Assembly (NCBI GenBank): GCA_023627715.1
Contig: JAMAHW010000008.1
Span: 620,001-684,000 of the forward strand
Source: Periconia sp. R9002
Lineage: Eukaryota > Ascomycota > Dothideomycetes > Pleosporales > Periconiaceae
Reading direction: 5' to 3'
DNA: 64,000 bases
Below, one piece after another: positions 33,612 through 44,644 of this stretch. Position 1 is the stretch's first letter; every line of letters begins with the position of its first letter. The translations under genes were made by a program, and so were the position numbers. The notes beneath the pieces were generated by a model. That model was not told the DNA's origin. It searched no databases and saw only the letters and a list, made by a program, of their open reading frames with translations.

Positions 33612-35407
33612 TCTGCTTAAAGGAGATGAACGATACGGCGTACGGTTACAAGGTTATACGCAGCAATTGCTGCAGGATGATACCCCCGGATAGGTTATGG
33701 GAAGCGCGTCAAGTCATATGACTACGCATAAGCAATATTCTGGTGCAGCACGTCTGCTTATTTTCGGTCTTCGATAGCTTATGCTTGATCGAAAGACTGG
33801 TAATTCAATACATGGGTTACATAAACCACAATGGTTTCATCGCGAAAAGTATTCAGATTCAAGTCACCGAGCCATGTTTTTAGTGACGCCATATTCTTAC
33901 AATTGCTCCACGTGCGTTTCGCAATAACCTTGCATTTGTCTTCACCTACTGATTTCGCGCGATCTAAACATTAGCACGAAGAACCTGCATACTAACAATC
34001 GTCGACATTTGAATACCATGGGTATGTATAAGTAAGGAGCTGCCCAGGCCCTCTTAGCTACAGGAAAACACACGATGTGATTAGCTACTAGGTTACTAGC
34101 TACCGCGACTAACCTTTGTAAACATACAGTGCTCCGAAATGACGAATCGATTCGACAAGAGTACATCAATTGATATCATCTGTAGCTAAGAGGGCGAAAG
34201 CGAGGTCTCATAGTTTTATGGTGCAGCTATGTAATTGTGCGAGCATTGATACCAATATTATGTTCCAACAAATCCCGCCCCTCCACAAACCTCCACATCG
34301 CGAATGCTAGGAGGCTAGGATATGGATCCGTCATGTCACTCATGTGCAAAAGAAATCTGTAGGGAAGATCAATTGATGTAACTAACAATAGGGTTCTACA
34401 AAAATCTACAGGAACAAGCGATTTCTTTTCGTAGCATAGCACCATGCAGCGCGATTCGTTCATTGTAGGCTTCAGCGAGAATTTTACTTGAATGTAGTGG
34501 ATTTTAGTTAGATGGCTCACGTCACAGATGCACTAGGCAGTGCCGTTTGCGGAGCCCCATTTCCCACTTTTATTTGATGACAGAACACCAAAGAATAATA
34601 GTCGTTCACGGATTGACAAGTCGACTTCTCATTGCAAACGGTCATGAACAATAATGCTTTAGAGGTTAATTTGACATCAATAATGGAAATGTATTTTGAA
34701 GTGACCACCCTCAAAAAATGTGCTATGTAGGTATTGTAAACAAAATCATGGCGGTACATATGTATAGAATTTTACTTGGAAGACTCCGCGGTACTGATTG
34801 GTAATTGACGAGTGCAAAAATGCTACCGTAAATTCTACCGCAAATTCCACCGAACCGCTATGTCATATTCTGGATACTAAATTCAGCCTAGTTTACCCCA
34901 GTTTACCCCAGGCCACCTGCTTGATCCACTGGTGGCGTGAGCGAGCCTTGTATGTACGTCCAACTAAACATGAAAATACGAACGGGAGCTACACGAATGG
35001 GTTTTTACTTGGAAGAAAGCTTAGCTTTAGCATCATGGTTTGAACAATTCATTGTGACAATTTGTCCAAGCAAGACAGAAAACGAACATTTTGACTCTCA
35101 TATGTGTAGACATCTCTCGAAAGAGCGGTTTTAAACGTTTAGCATCGAGGAAGAAGCTGAATATGCGAGCCAACACATGTTTCCACTGTGGAGCAGACGT
35201 CAGATAATAGTTGGTAGACACTACCCTTAATCGACTATAATGTGTAGGGAATGGCGTCACAGCACCCACCCCCACAACGACGTGCATATGCAAGCGAGCA
35301 GCCCAGCATAGTGGAAACCGGGGTAGGACTGTCCTTTATAAGGCTTTGCGGAGTACACTGAAAGAAAATACTGCAGTTCAATCAAACCACGAACGAATTG
35401 AGCCGCA
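33612..35407. other. Intergenic, 1.8 kb, promoter of invertase
   Basis: AT-rich. Holds a 16-bp inverted repeat (34048-34063 and 34180-34195), a 10-bp tandem duplication GTTTACCCCA (about 34890-34909) and TATAAGG-like sequence near 35337, about 70 bp before the invertase start. No gene seen. Confidence 0.5.
34048..34195. repeat. 148-bp element bounded by 16-bp inverted repeats
   Basis: GCCCTCTTAGCTACAG at 34048-34063 reappears exactly inverted at 34180-34195, with 116 bp between. The inner part also carries TTAGCTACTAGGTTACTAGCTA. It could be a tiny MITE relic or a chance pair; no target-site duplication was clear. Confidence 0.4.
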
Positions 35408-37114
35408 ATGTGGCAATCTTCTCTAATCGCGGCGTTATGCTTCCTGCTCCCCTTTGGGGCGTCTCAGAATGCAACAAGTACATACTCCCAAGCAGGCGTG
35501 CCGACCCACAAGCCATTGCCTGGACACTATGGAGGGGATCTACGTCCACAAGTACACTTCAGTCCACCTGTTGGATTTATGAACGATCCGAATGGGATGT
35601 TCCTAGACGACAATGGGACCTATCATTTGTACTATCAATGTAAGCACTCTTCAAGAACATACCCTCGTACATGGCTAACCCTTCCAGATAATCCGACGGA
35701 AAATGTGGCTGGCAATCAACATTGGGGGCATGCCACCTCCCGAGATCTCTACACATGGACGAATCAGAAGATTGCCATCTTTCCTGGTGCGCCTCACGAG
35801 GGTATCTTTTCTGGCTCCTCAGTGGTGGATTCAAACAACACATCTGGTTTCTTCCCCAATCAAACTAACGGTGTCGTTGCCATCTACACGCTCAACACAC
35901 CAGAGCGCCAAACCCAAAATATCGCATACTCCGTCGACGGCGGTTACACTTTCACAAAATACGCCGATAACCCAGTCATTGATAGCAACAGTACCCAGTT
36001 TCGTGATCCAAAGGTCATCTGGTATGAGCCAACACAGCGTTGGGTCATGGTCGTTGCGTACCCCATCGACTTCGAGGTTGGTTTCTTCACCAGCACCAAT
36101 CTTCGAGATTGGACGCCAGCGAGCAACTACACTCGCTACGGGCTAACAGGATGGCAATACGAGTGTCCAAACTTGGTAGAAGTTCCCATTGAGAACAGCA
36201 CTGAAACACGATGGGTTCTGCTTGTCTCTATCAACCCCGGAGCACCGCTCGGTGGATCCATCTCCTGGTACTCACTCGGATCCTTCAACGGCACGCACTT
36301 CTCGCCCGACGATTCCACCGTCCAAATCACAGACATTGCAAAGGACAACTACGCAGGGCAGTTCTTCTACGGACTGCCCTCGTCTCAAGACCAAATCACG
36401 CTCAACTGGGCAAGCAACTGGCAATACACCAACGTCGTCCCAACCGCAGGTGAAGAGATCGGCGATGGTTTCCGCTCTGTCATGTCCGTACCTCGAGGCC
36501 ACTTCCTTCGCGATCTCCCCCGGAAAGGACTGTCGCTGCTCAATTATCCATGGAACATCCACTCCATTGCCGACGTTGAACTAGCATCCAACAACTCCCT
36601 TGGCAACGGCACTGTGTTATTCGATTACTCCGACGTAGAATCAAGAGCCATTTACTTCGAGGCCAACATCACCGGCTTGACATCCTCAGCTACCCTCTCA
36701 GGCTCGCTGAACTTCACCTTCTCGTCCTCTATCTCCGGCGAGTATATCCAAGGCGGGTTCTTCATCGCACCCGACAACAACCTTTGGCTCGACCGAGGGC
36801 ATACCAATGGCTTCGATAACCCGTATTTCACGGATAAGTTCTCGGGTACGGCGCTTTATAATGAGAAGGGCGACGGCGAGTTCCGTATCTCTGGGATTGT
36901 AGACAGGAGCATCGTTGAGGTGTTTGTGAACGAGGGCGAGGTCAGTGCGACGAGCGTGTTCGTCCCGACGGAGCCGTTGGATACGATGAGGTTGGCTGTG
37001 AGGGGTTTGAATGAGACGGCGACAGTGAGTGTCGGGGTTTGGGGTTTGAAGGCGGCGTGGTTGGGACAGGCAGATACGAATGGGACTGTTGTGGGCAATG
37101 TGACTGCGATTTGA
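35408..37114 (+). CDS. GH32 invertase / beta-fructofuranosidase, secreted
   Basis: Cleaves sucrose (and perhaps short fructans) outside the cell. Signal peptide at residues 1-19 (MWQSSLIAALCFLLPFGAS). The 48-nt stretch 35640-35687 (GTAAGC...CTAACCCTTCCAG) is an intron in frame without stop; removing it yields the classic YYQYNPTENVAGNQHWGHA and a protein of 552 aa. Catalytic marks: NDPNG with nucleophile Asp60, FRDPKV with Asp184 (transition state) and ECPNL with acid/base Glu236 (spliced numbers). A C-terminal beta-sandwich follows (about 370-552). Many N-x-S/T sites fit a secreted glycoprotein. WMNDPNG and the lack of inulinase-type insertions lean towards invertase, but inulinase cannot be excluded. 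The maltase/permease pair lies 4 kb upstream, forming a loose sugar neighbourhood. Confidence 0.93.
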   Translation: MWQSSLIAALCFLLPFGASQNATSTYSQAGVPTHKPLPGHYGGDLRPQVHFSPPVGFMNDPNGMFLDDNGTYHLYYQCKHSSRTYPRTWLTLPDNPTENVAGNQHWGHATSRDLYTWTNQKIAIFPGAPHEGIFSGSSVVDSNNTSGFFPNQTNGVVAIYTLNTPERQTQNIAYSVDGGYTFTKYADNPVIDSNSTQFRDPKVIWYEPTQRWVMVVAYPIDFEVGFFTSTNLRDWTPASNYTRYGLTGWQYECPNLVEVPIENSTETRWVLLVSINPGAPLGGSISWYSLGSFNGTHFSPDDSTVQITDIAKDNYAGQFFYGLPSSQDQITLNWASNWQYTNVVPTAGEEIGDGFRSVMSVPRGHFLRDLPRKGLSLLNYPWNIHSIADVELASNNSLGNGTVLFDYSDVESRAIYFEANITGLTSSATLSGSLNFTFSSSISGEYIQGGFFIAPDNNLWLDRGHTNGFDNPYFTDKFSGTALYNEKGDGEFRISGIVDRSIVEVFVNEGEVSATSVFVPTEPLDTMRLAVRGLNETATVSVGVWGLKAAWLGQADTNGTVVGNVTAI

Positions 37115-37634
37115 TTTGAAGTAACGAGCGAAGGTGGTAGATTCATACACGTAGTTGGTCAATGCTACCGTGCTCAAGTGCTGTTTACAATGAGTCACAT
37201 GATAGCGCGCGTGCCTGGCCTGCTCATTCACTTTAGGTAGTCAAGCTACAAGGTGAGTGACCAAACACCTAACCACACAACCACACCCAATCTTTTCACC
37301 ACCATATAATCAACTTTAACCAAGATTATTCCCATCATAGAACAAGTCCCCCGAAAGCATACAGCTGCTGGAATGAGAACTGAGTGGCCAAGTGGTCACC
37401 GACACACATTCCAAACCAGTGTAGCCTTTCGGGCAAAAGTTCGAACCCACAGCAAATCATTCAAATATGGTTTCTGGGCGAGCTTCAAAAAGGATCCTCG
37501 CCAAAAAAGGCGAGTAGCCTAAAGCTCGTTTCTTTTGCAAATTTCGTATACTTTTATTTTTGTTTTTTTATGCCCTATTTACACGCAGTCCCAAATCCCA
37601 TGTGAATTACACTGTTTCGTGGTTCTTCTTCTTC
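37115..37634. other. Convergent intergenic, 520 bp
   Basis: Between the invertase stop and the stop of the small minus-strand gene. Contains a tRNA-like fragment with A- and B-box matches (37384-37440) that does not fold as a tRNA. Confidence 0.5.
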
Positions 37635-38168
37635 TTATGCCCGAGTGTTTGCTTCTCTGATAGAATTCACCGTCTGGAAGAATATATTGATCCACCTTCG
37701 CGCCCACTCCCGTACCCACGTTGACGTCGACCTTCGTGCTTCAGGTCGCTCCTCGACATGCACACTCAACTGTTCCGCTGCCCATGGATAGAGTCTTAAC
37801 ACTTCGTCCGCAAATTGAATTACTCTGGCTGGGTTAGCAGCGTTCGCTGCGTGTTCCTTGAGTGTATTGGTCTAAGAGCGCATGTTAATGATCGTGCATA
37901 TGCACTTACATCAAAGAATGAAACTCACAATCTCCTCAATCCGCCCATTCTTGGCCGTGGGGTCAACTCCTGTCAACCCGTCGTCCCGAAGAAGTTGCGT
38001 CCGTAGCTGATTTATAACTCCCATGATGCCATGGAGCTCGCGAAGAAGGGCCTGGATGTGGAGGCGAGCCTCCTCGGGGAGGCGAGGGGGAGGTCCATTG
38101 TTGAAGTCAACTGCCACGCCGAGGCACTCTTCCTCATAGCTTTCCAAGGCTTCCCTCCAGTGATCCAT
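37635..38168 (-). CDS. Small fungal protein, function unknown
   Basis: Two exons, 38168-37929 and 37871-37635 (57-nt intron GTGAGT...CGCTCTTAG, phase 0), 158 aa. No signal peptide or membrane segment. The first exon is mostly helical and rich in Leu and charged residues (RLHIQALLRELHGIMGVINQ); the second is helical with many Ala and Trp (VREWARRWINIFFQTVNS). A coiled-coil-like character is possible. I recognise no family. Clean splice signals and an open phase-keeping second exon support a real gene. The start is the first ATG in frame; an acceptor-like CAG lies two bases before it, so an upstream exon or a leader intron is possible. Confidence 0.6.
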
Positions 38169-38724
38169 GGCTGCTTGGTATGTCAGCCGAGCTCATCAGA
38201 AGTAAAAGGACAAAGACTACTACCTTCAGAGTAGCGTAATCGCGTTAAGAATGTAGATTGGGTAAGTGTTTATGAATGGAAGAAGTAGTTCAGCGAGTGG
38301 AGCGTATGAATACGAGGACTAGCATCAAGTCTGTAGGATCAAGTTGAATAGAAGAGCCGCGTCTTTTGTAGATAGCACGCCGTAATAGCCTCTCTGGGGG
38401 GAGAGGGGAGGAAGTGGCCAGCTCATAGGACCATTTGCGGAAAGCGCAAGGTATAACAGTTGAATCACAAGGAAGTGACATGTGGTATTACTAAAGCGGT
38501 GAAGAAACCATGTGTACCTATGCTCCCAAGGCAGTATTTTCAAGGAACGTCTAAGATTTATCCTGCATTCCTGCTATCCCTGCTCTTCATCGTCACATCT
38601 TTTCTTATACCGACACTGCTCCCAGCCACTTACAACATCGTCACGTCCGCAAGTACCTTTCACGATCTTCTCGACCGTTTTCCACTCAACCCGAGTCTGA
38701 GTAGTCTAGAAGATACTCAATAAG
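38169..38724. other. Divergent spacer with a small TM frame
   Basis: 556 bp between the divergent starts at 38168 and 38725. Apart from the small hydrophobic frame listed separately, nothing seen. Confidence 0.5.
38520..38723 (+). CDS. Possible small hydrophobic ORF or uORF, 67 aa
   Basis: ATG at 38520, stop TAA at 38721-38723, one base before the ATG of the next gene. Residues 16-43 form a strong membrane segment (PAFLLSLLFIVTSFLIPTLLP). It may be a uORF in the leader of the next gene, a small membrane protein, or chance. No homolog recognised. Confidence 0.25.
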   Translation: MLPRQYFQGTSKIYPAFLLSLLFIVTSFLIPTLLPATYNIVTSASTFHDLLDRFPLNPSLSSLEDTQ

Positions 38725-39285
38725 ATGTCCCCTTCGACCACGACCAAAGAAAGGACGGAATCCTCAAACCAAACGACCGAGTCCAACGCAGAAACCCAAC
38801 CGGACACGGCGAAACAATTCCTCAAGGAGCTTGCGGTAAGTTTCTTGCCGTGAAATCAAACACCAATTGCGCGCGCATCATCTAACTTACCCCAGAAATG
38901 GCACGATCGCGAGCTCGACGAACTGATACACGACAACGAGTACGCCTTGATCAAACGTCTCGAAGAGCACTTCACAGATATGTCGAAACAGATCAAGGCT
39001 TTTCTGAATGAGGAGAAGGCATCGCGTCGATCGTTCGCACGCGCTGAACCTCCGCACAAGACGAATGGGGACGGCGAATTGGATGGTTGCCAGGAGGTTA
39101 GCGAGGATCGCGCTGCGCCGACATTCATAGCGTATGAACCATCGAGGGAATTGGGAGAAGCTGTTGGGCAACAAGGATCAGCGAGTGGTAGCAGCTCGAA
39201 GCCAAATCTTGAGATTTCAGCTCGAAAGAAGGGCAAGCGCAAACTCAGCGCTTCCGCCGGAGATCCTCAGCCGCGTAAAATATAG
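38725..39285 (+). CDS. Small hydrophilic protein, function unknown
   Basis: Exons 38725-38835 and 38896-39285 (60-nt intron GTAAGT...ACTTACCCCAG), 166 aa. N-terminus Thr/Ser/Glu-rich; a helical middle begins KWHDRELDELIHDNEYALI and continues LEEHFTDMSKQIKAFLNEE, with heptad spacing that suggests a coiled coil. The tail is basic (ARKKGKRKLS), a possible nuclear signal. No Cys-rich motif, signal peptide or membrane segment. I recognise no family. Clean splice signals support a gene. Its last 69 bases overlap, on the other strand, the end of a possible small gene. Confidence 0.6.
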
Positions 39286-39677
39286 GTCACAATAGATGCC
39301 CATTCGATACTTTAACAAGCGAGGAAGAAACAAGTTCGATGTTATTGTTCGCGTCAGAATTGTTCTTCGAGGGTCTGCATGCACGAGTGGGAAAGTCGGT
39401 GGCAGTCGAACACGGTGCACAAAATCATACGAGGATTCAGGCAGTACGTCGAAGACTGGAGTCCTGGGCGGTAGATTGAAGTTAGACGTCTCAGGTATCA
39501 AGTCCGTCGGCACTTCAGACATTCCCACAACAGCAAAAGGCGCTGGGATACTTGTATTGATCTCATTTATCGCTTCAAAAATATGGCCTCCCGTATTAGT
39601 TTTTCAGGAGTAGCATTGAATTGAACTTACGTACTCGTGTATTCAGCCTGGTTAGTCTTTGCACAATTCAAACCCAT
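39217..39677 (-). CDS. Possible small convergent gene, 137 aa, unknown
   Basis: Read on the minus strand as exons 39677-39635 and 39587-39217 with a 47-nt intron (GTACGTAAG...CTAATACGGGAG). The spliced protein starts MGLNCAKTNQAEYTSHIFEA and goes on with NTSIPAPFAVVGMSEVPTD and VFDVLPESSYDFVHRVRLPP, a balanced, globular-looking composition. The stop at 39217 lies inside the 3' end of the plus-strand gene ending at 39285. No family recognised; it could be a small gene, a remnant or chance. The plus-strand frame across the same stretch looks less protein-like. Confidence 0.4.
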
Positions 39678-39880
39678 GATCACGTAGGTAGTGGAAACTT
39701 TCCTTAAAAGATAACCACCCCATGAATTAATAATCTATTAATGCCCTCTATCCTTGATGCCCGATGCCATACACGTAAGATTCTACGTGTGCCGGAGAAA
39801 AAAGCAAAGATCCGCCCATGCCATTATGAATAAACCTCCAACAGCAACTCCTTCACACCTCAGACCTGTAATCTAATCAT

Positions 39881-42800
39881 CTATCCGTCCAAAGCTGGGG
39901 GTGGAAGCGAAGACTCCACATCATCTCCCTGTTGCTCAAAACTAGATTGTTCCTTGACCTTGCCATTTCCCCTTCGCTCGCCGAACGCATCGGGGACCTT
40001 CTCGCTCAAGTTGATCGCGACGAAGCTCTTTGGAAGTTTGACGCTACGAAAATTATTAGCCTTGCATGTAATCACTCATAAACAGCATATACGTACGTGT
40101 GGAACTTGGCGCGAAGAGTCTCTAAAACCTCTTTCCAGTCATGGTGAGCGGTGAGGCCACGACGGGCTGAGAAGCCGATCATGTGCCGAGAATCGAGTTG
40201 TCTGCGTGTGTTAGTGCAAGGACGTGTAGCAGGGATTCAAATTATCTTACATATCGAGAGGCGCAAAGGCATGGCAGCCTGGAGACAGCGTGATGCGAAT
40301 GCTGTAGTTGAAAGTATTCGGCGCATCGTCCGTGATGCCGTTCTCCGATTCATACAACTCAAAACCAATCTGTGACAAGTAGTCCAGCTCTGGGATGGCG
40401 TTCCGCTCCACCTTGGTTTTGATCCCGCCCTCCAATATACAATTAAGGAGCGTGTAGATGTGAGATTCTTTCGTGAAATAGAAAAAGCATTTGGGATTGT
40501 CCGAAGCCTGGAGTTCTTCTAGATCTTCCACAATCTCTTTCAACAAAGGCAGCGATGTCAGGAGACCAATCTCAAGCTTCTCTTCGTTGCCGATTCCATA
40601 TTCCTGGGGGCCGATGTAATCGAACAAGACCTTGCACAGGTGATACATCTCCCTAAGTTTGACCAAGCGTGCATCGAGCTGGGACTTCGTCGAGCTTCCG
40701 TTACTACCATGAAGCTTGAAATATGATTCGTGCTGAAAAGTAGGCGGTGCTACAGGCTTGGTTGCGCTTATCTCAGACTTGCGTCGGAAACCCATCCGGT
40801 GAGCGATGTTACTTCGCTCTGGTTTCTCTGGTTGGCCTTCCTTCGATTCAGACTTCGACAGAGTGTCCGAAGGGGGCTTTGCCTGACTGTCCGTAGAGGC
40901 TTTTCGTGATCCATCTGCCACACTGTTCTCGTCCAAGAAAGAAGAATCGGGGATGAAAATCCATTCCAGGAATTGCCGATTATGGAGAGCGTCGAATTTC
41001 ATGGTATCGTATAGCTCTGAGATCTTGCTGGGATCGATCTTGTCAGCATCCTCAAATTCTTTAAATAGCTTCTCCCAGCGTTCCCTGAACAATTCGGGGC
41101 CTTCGCCAGTGCACCACCTAGATTGAATGCTGTTGATGTTGGTGGCACTGGCCAGGGCTCCCTGCGTGGAACCATCGCTAGATGGGTTGACGACAGCAGT
41201 CAAGGAGGAAACGGCACCTGATCCTAATTTCTTGAAGTTGTGATTCATCACACGCTGATGGAATTTCATCAACTCCACGACCTGTCTGACAACAATATAA
41301 GGTTCCGCAGCGTCCTTTGGCCACGCAAACTGGGGTGGTGCCTTGTCTCCAGCACGGAGGAGCGTCTTAAGCTTCTTCTTGACCTTATCCATGACGTCCT
41401 TGGCAGCATTCGAGTCATCAAGAAGATCTTTGCGCACCTGTATATTTTCGGCCGGGTACTGATCTTTGTTAAGAAATGACGCGGCAAAGATTTGAGCACT
41501 GGTCGTAACACGCCGTTCGGAGCTGCTAAAGATGGAGACATCGTCAAGTATATCTCGATTCAGCAACAAAAGGTCGTTCCTGAAATTATTGCCAAAGTCT
41601 TGCGTTTGATGCCGCGCAGAATGAGTTGGTTCGCCTCCCCATTTGATTATGAGTTGTAGTTTGTCTAGAATCAGGTTGTTTTCGGCGGCAGTGATGCGCG
41701 AGAGTGTCACACCTGACATAGAATCACTCCGTTTTGCAGTAGGATCTGTGACATCAGAAGAGTCCAATGACTCTGACCGTTGACGTTCTGGTGATGATTC
41801 GGCCACTTCGTTCGGGAGCAATTCCTCTTTCCTTCTCTTGCGGAACATCGGCTTGATCTGGACTTTGGTACCGGGCCACGCACCTTTCTTGTTAAGATAA
41901 ATTTGCAGTTCGCGCAGTTTCTTCACATCCTCGACGCCTTCCTCAATGGCAAGCTTAACAGCATCGCTCACGCTTTGTAGTGCAGCTTCGCCCACTAGCA
42001 AAACTTCTTCTTGGTGACCTTTTAGTAGATCAACAAAGGGTTTCGTGTGGAACGTGTATTTGAACTTCTGCTTTGGGGTACGATCGGCATGGCGAATGAC
42101 TGACACGACGCCCTTCAACTTCCATTGGGCTTTGGACGCTGGAGGAGGAACGGCCACCTGCTCCTCTGACTGTGACGCTCGACCTTCAACCTGGGGATCT
42201 GTATCTTCAATGAGAGGTGGAGGAAGGAGTTCGGTCTCTGATTTGAGTGCACCCGGGGCAGAGGTAAGCAAAGCATGCTGCGGCTTCTCAAAACTTGGCG
42301 ACGATGCTAGTGGCGTGTTGCTGATAGAAGCATCGGGGGAAGAAGGCATAGTATTTGAATTGCGCTTGTGGGAAAGATGGTGGTGGTCTTTGAAGTCTTT
42401 TAATTTGGACATACTGGGGGACTTCAACATGTCTTTGAATCCCTTCTTCCTAGAAATAGACTCGTCTTGAGCTTCAGCTGCGACCTGTTGTACGTTTTTT
42501 CGTTCTCTGCGCACAATCTCTTCCATGAATAGTTCCTTGAGAATCTTAGAAGCACTCTCGTAGTAATCCTGGTTGTCCTTGACGAAACTCCAACCGTTGA
42601 CATCAATGACATAACTACGGCCTCCCGTTCGTAGAAGATCGAAACCACACACGCGTTGACCAAATCCGTTGGAGATTTTTGTTGCCATGATGCGTTCGCT
42701 GTCGTTGAGCTTTGTAACGTACCGGACTTCTTTTCCGCTAGGATTTCTCTTAACCAACCCATCCACAACTGGTGATTTTCGTGTCTCGGCGTGACAATAG

Positions 42801-44644
42801 TTCGGGCCGACCGTATATGCTTTCACGTCCTCCGAGTTTTCGACCTGCAAGAACTTTTCGTATATATAGCTGCTGGTAGGATCCGTGATACACCTAGGAA
42901 CATCGAGACTGTCATCTTTTTCGGAGCTTTTGTTGTTGATTTTGCGGAAAAGTCTGCGACCGCCTCCACCGTCTCTGCTGTGATAATAGACGTTGATGTT
43001 ATGATCTTCTCCACTCACGGGTTTCTCCACGAAAGGTTTGGTGAGTGTCTGGCCATCCACGCGGATGGTGTTGTTTTCGTCAATCAGCTCAACTACCTTT
43101 GGGGGCTTCATGGTGCCTCCTGTACCGTCTGGACCACCAAGAGCCACGCCTGTTCTATCCTTGACAGCCTTTGCAAATTCAGGGCTCGGCAATTTTGGTC
43201 CACCATCACGGTTGACTTCTACGCGACGAGGGGCAGGCACGTCGAGCTGATCAAGGATCATCAGACACAAGCGGCGATCCCAGAGCACCTGCTGCATGGG
43301 CAAATCATTGACACAAAATGGCTTGCGAAGGCGTACATAGGCGATTGCCTTGTCAAGAGGAAAGCCATCTGAAAAGAATGAAATCAAGAAGTCGCAAACA
43401 GGCCAGTTTTCAACGTCTTCGTCCAGGATGATTTTGTCGCCGAAGATTTTGACTTCAAAGTCGTCGACTAGCTTCCCAAATATGTTTCTCGCGGGCTTGC
43501 TGCGGGCTTTGGACTCCAGCGCACAAACTCCAATGACACCCTTGGTGGGTTTCCTGGGCTCTCTAGGCTCACGCATCTCTCTACTGCCAGGACTACTGGC
43601 TGCTGTGCTTCCGCTGATGCGGCGGTGTGCGGTGGTGCGGCTTCGTGAACGACGGGGGACAGCGACGAGCGCCTGCTGGTGCTGCTGAGTGAGGGTGGGC
43701 GTAGGTGGTTGCGTCGGATTGGAGGTGGGAGTGGGACTCATGTTTGCGTTTTGGTTGGGGGTTGATTGTTGGTCGGGAGGAAACAGCATTTGCGTGGGGG
43801 AAGGGGAAATCCTCGGATTATAGCTGCCATGACTGGTAGCGGTAACGGAAACAGACGAAGTTGCTGTGGTGGTGCCTACCATGTGAAGAGTTAGTTACTG
43901 TTCCAAGCAAGTCTCTTCGATTAAACCGGCACATCATGATGCGTCGACTTGAGTGCTCCGCTAATACCTGGGTATACACTCTAACCGCGCGTTCTCTTCG
44001 CCCACACATGCGCGAATTGTGGGTTGTATGGGCGTTTGCTTCATTTTTCTTCCCAAGAAAAATAAAACGAGGGAAATAAAAAACAAGGTGAGGATTGGCT
44101 TACCGTCTGGCTCTGAGCCTGCGGCGGAAAGCGAGGTGCTCATTCTGCGGGTATTATGTGGGAGAATGTTGGTCGAGGATATGGAATACAGCGACGAAAA
44201 AGACAGGCGGTTCGTTTCGACGTCAGGCTCAGATCGCGTGTGCCGATATGCATCCGCCAGCGGCATCGACGTCAGCGTCGGGACCCCAAGACTTGCACCA
44301 CGACCAGGATCTGCGATCGAATGACTGTCTTCGAGGGCGATATCTTGAGGATGCTTTGCGGCTTCGAATATGCCACCAACATCTGCAGATTTGGACAGGC
44401 GGCGCGGTGGGAATTGCCGTGGGAGAGATTGGGAGGCCGGTGGTGGCATGGACACGCTAGATCGCTCGACATTGCCGCCGTCCGTTTCTGGCTCCGACGA
44501 CCGGGCCTTTGCCTTTCTGCTGGCGGGCGGAGTGGAGCTGTTGCTGTTGCTGATGGCTGAGCCCAGCGGATGGGGATGTGAATGAGGATGCCATGATTGC
44601 GAGTTCTCGGTGCTGGGAAGCTCGTGTCGCTGTTGTTCGTCCAT
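39881..44644 (-). CDS. VIP1: VIP1/Asp1-type inositol pyrophosphate kinase-phosphatase
   Basis: Diphosphoinositol pentakisphosphate kinase: adds a phosphate at position 1 of InsP6/InsP7 and carries a histidine-phosphatase-like domain that opposes it; it acts in phosphate sensing, morphology and the cytoskeleton. Four exons: 44644-44104, 43875-40251, 40201-40097, 40043-39881, 1477 aa. Residues 1-180 are Ser/Pro-rich and disordered; the remaining N-terminal region up to about 310 is also low in complexity. The ATP-grasp kinase begins at VIGVCALESKARSKPARNIF and includes WPVCDFLISFFSDGFPLDKAI and CGFDLLRTGGRSYVIDVNGW (metal-binding DVNGW). The phosphatase-like domain starts at VSVIRHADRTPKQKFKY (RHADRTP motif). 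Intron 1 is 228 nt, far longer than its neighbours'. The last two exons supply the C-terminus from HMIGFSARRGL to SLPPPALDG. Divergent from UTP21. Confidence 0.94.

Noticed and set aside
37374..37455. tRNA-like stretch with perfect A-box (TGGCCAAGTGG) and B-box (GTTCGAACC) matches
   Set aside because: Acceptor ends, T stem and anticodon stem do not pair; no 7-bp acceptor can be formed. At most a tRNA-derived remnant or chance.
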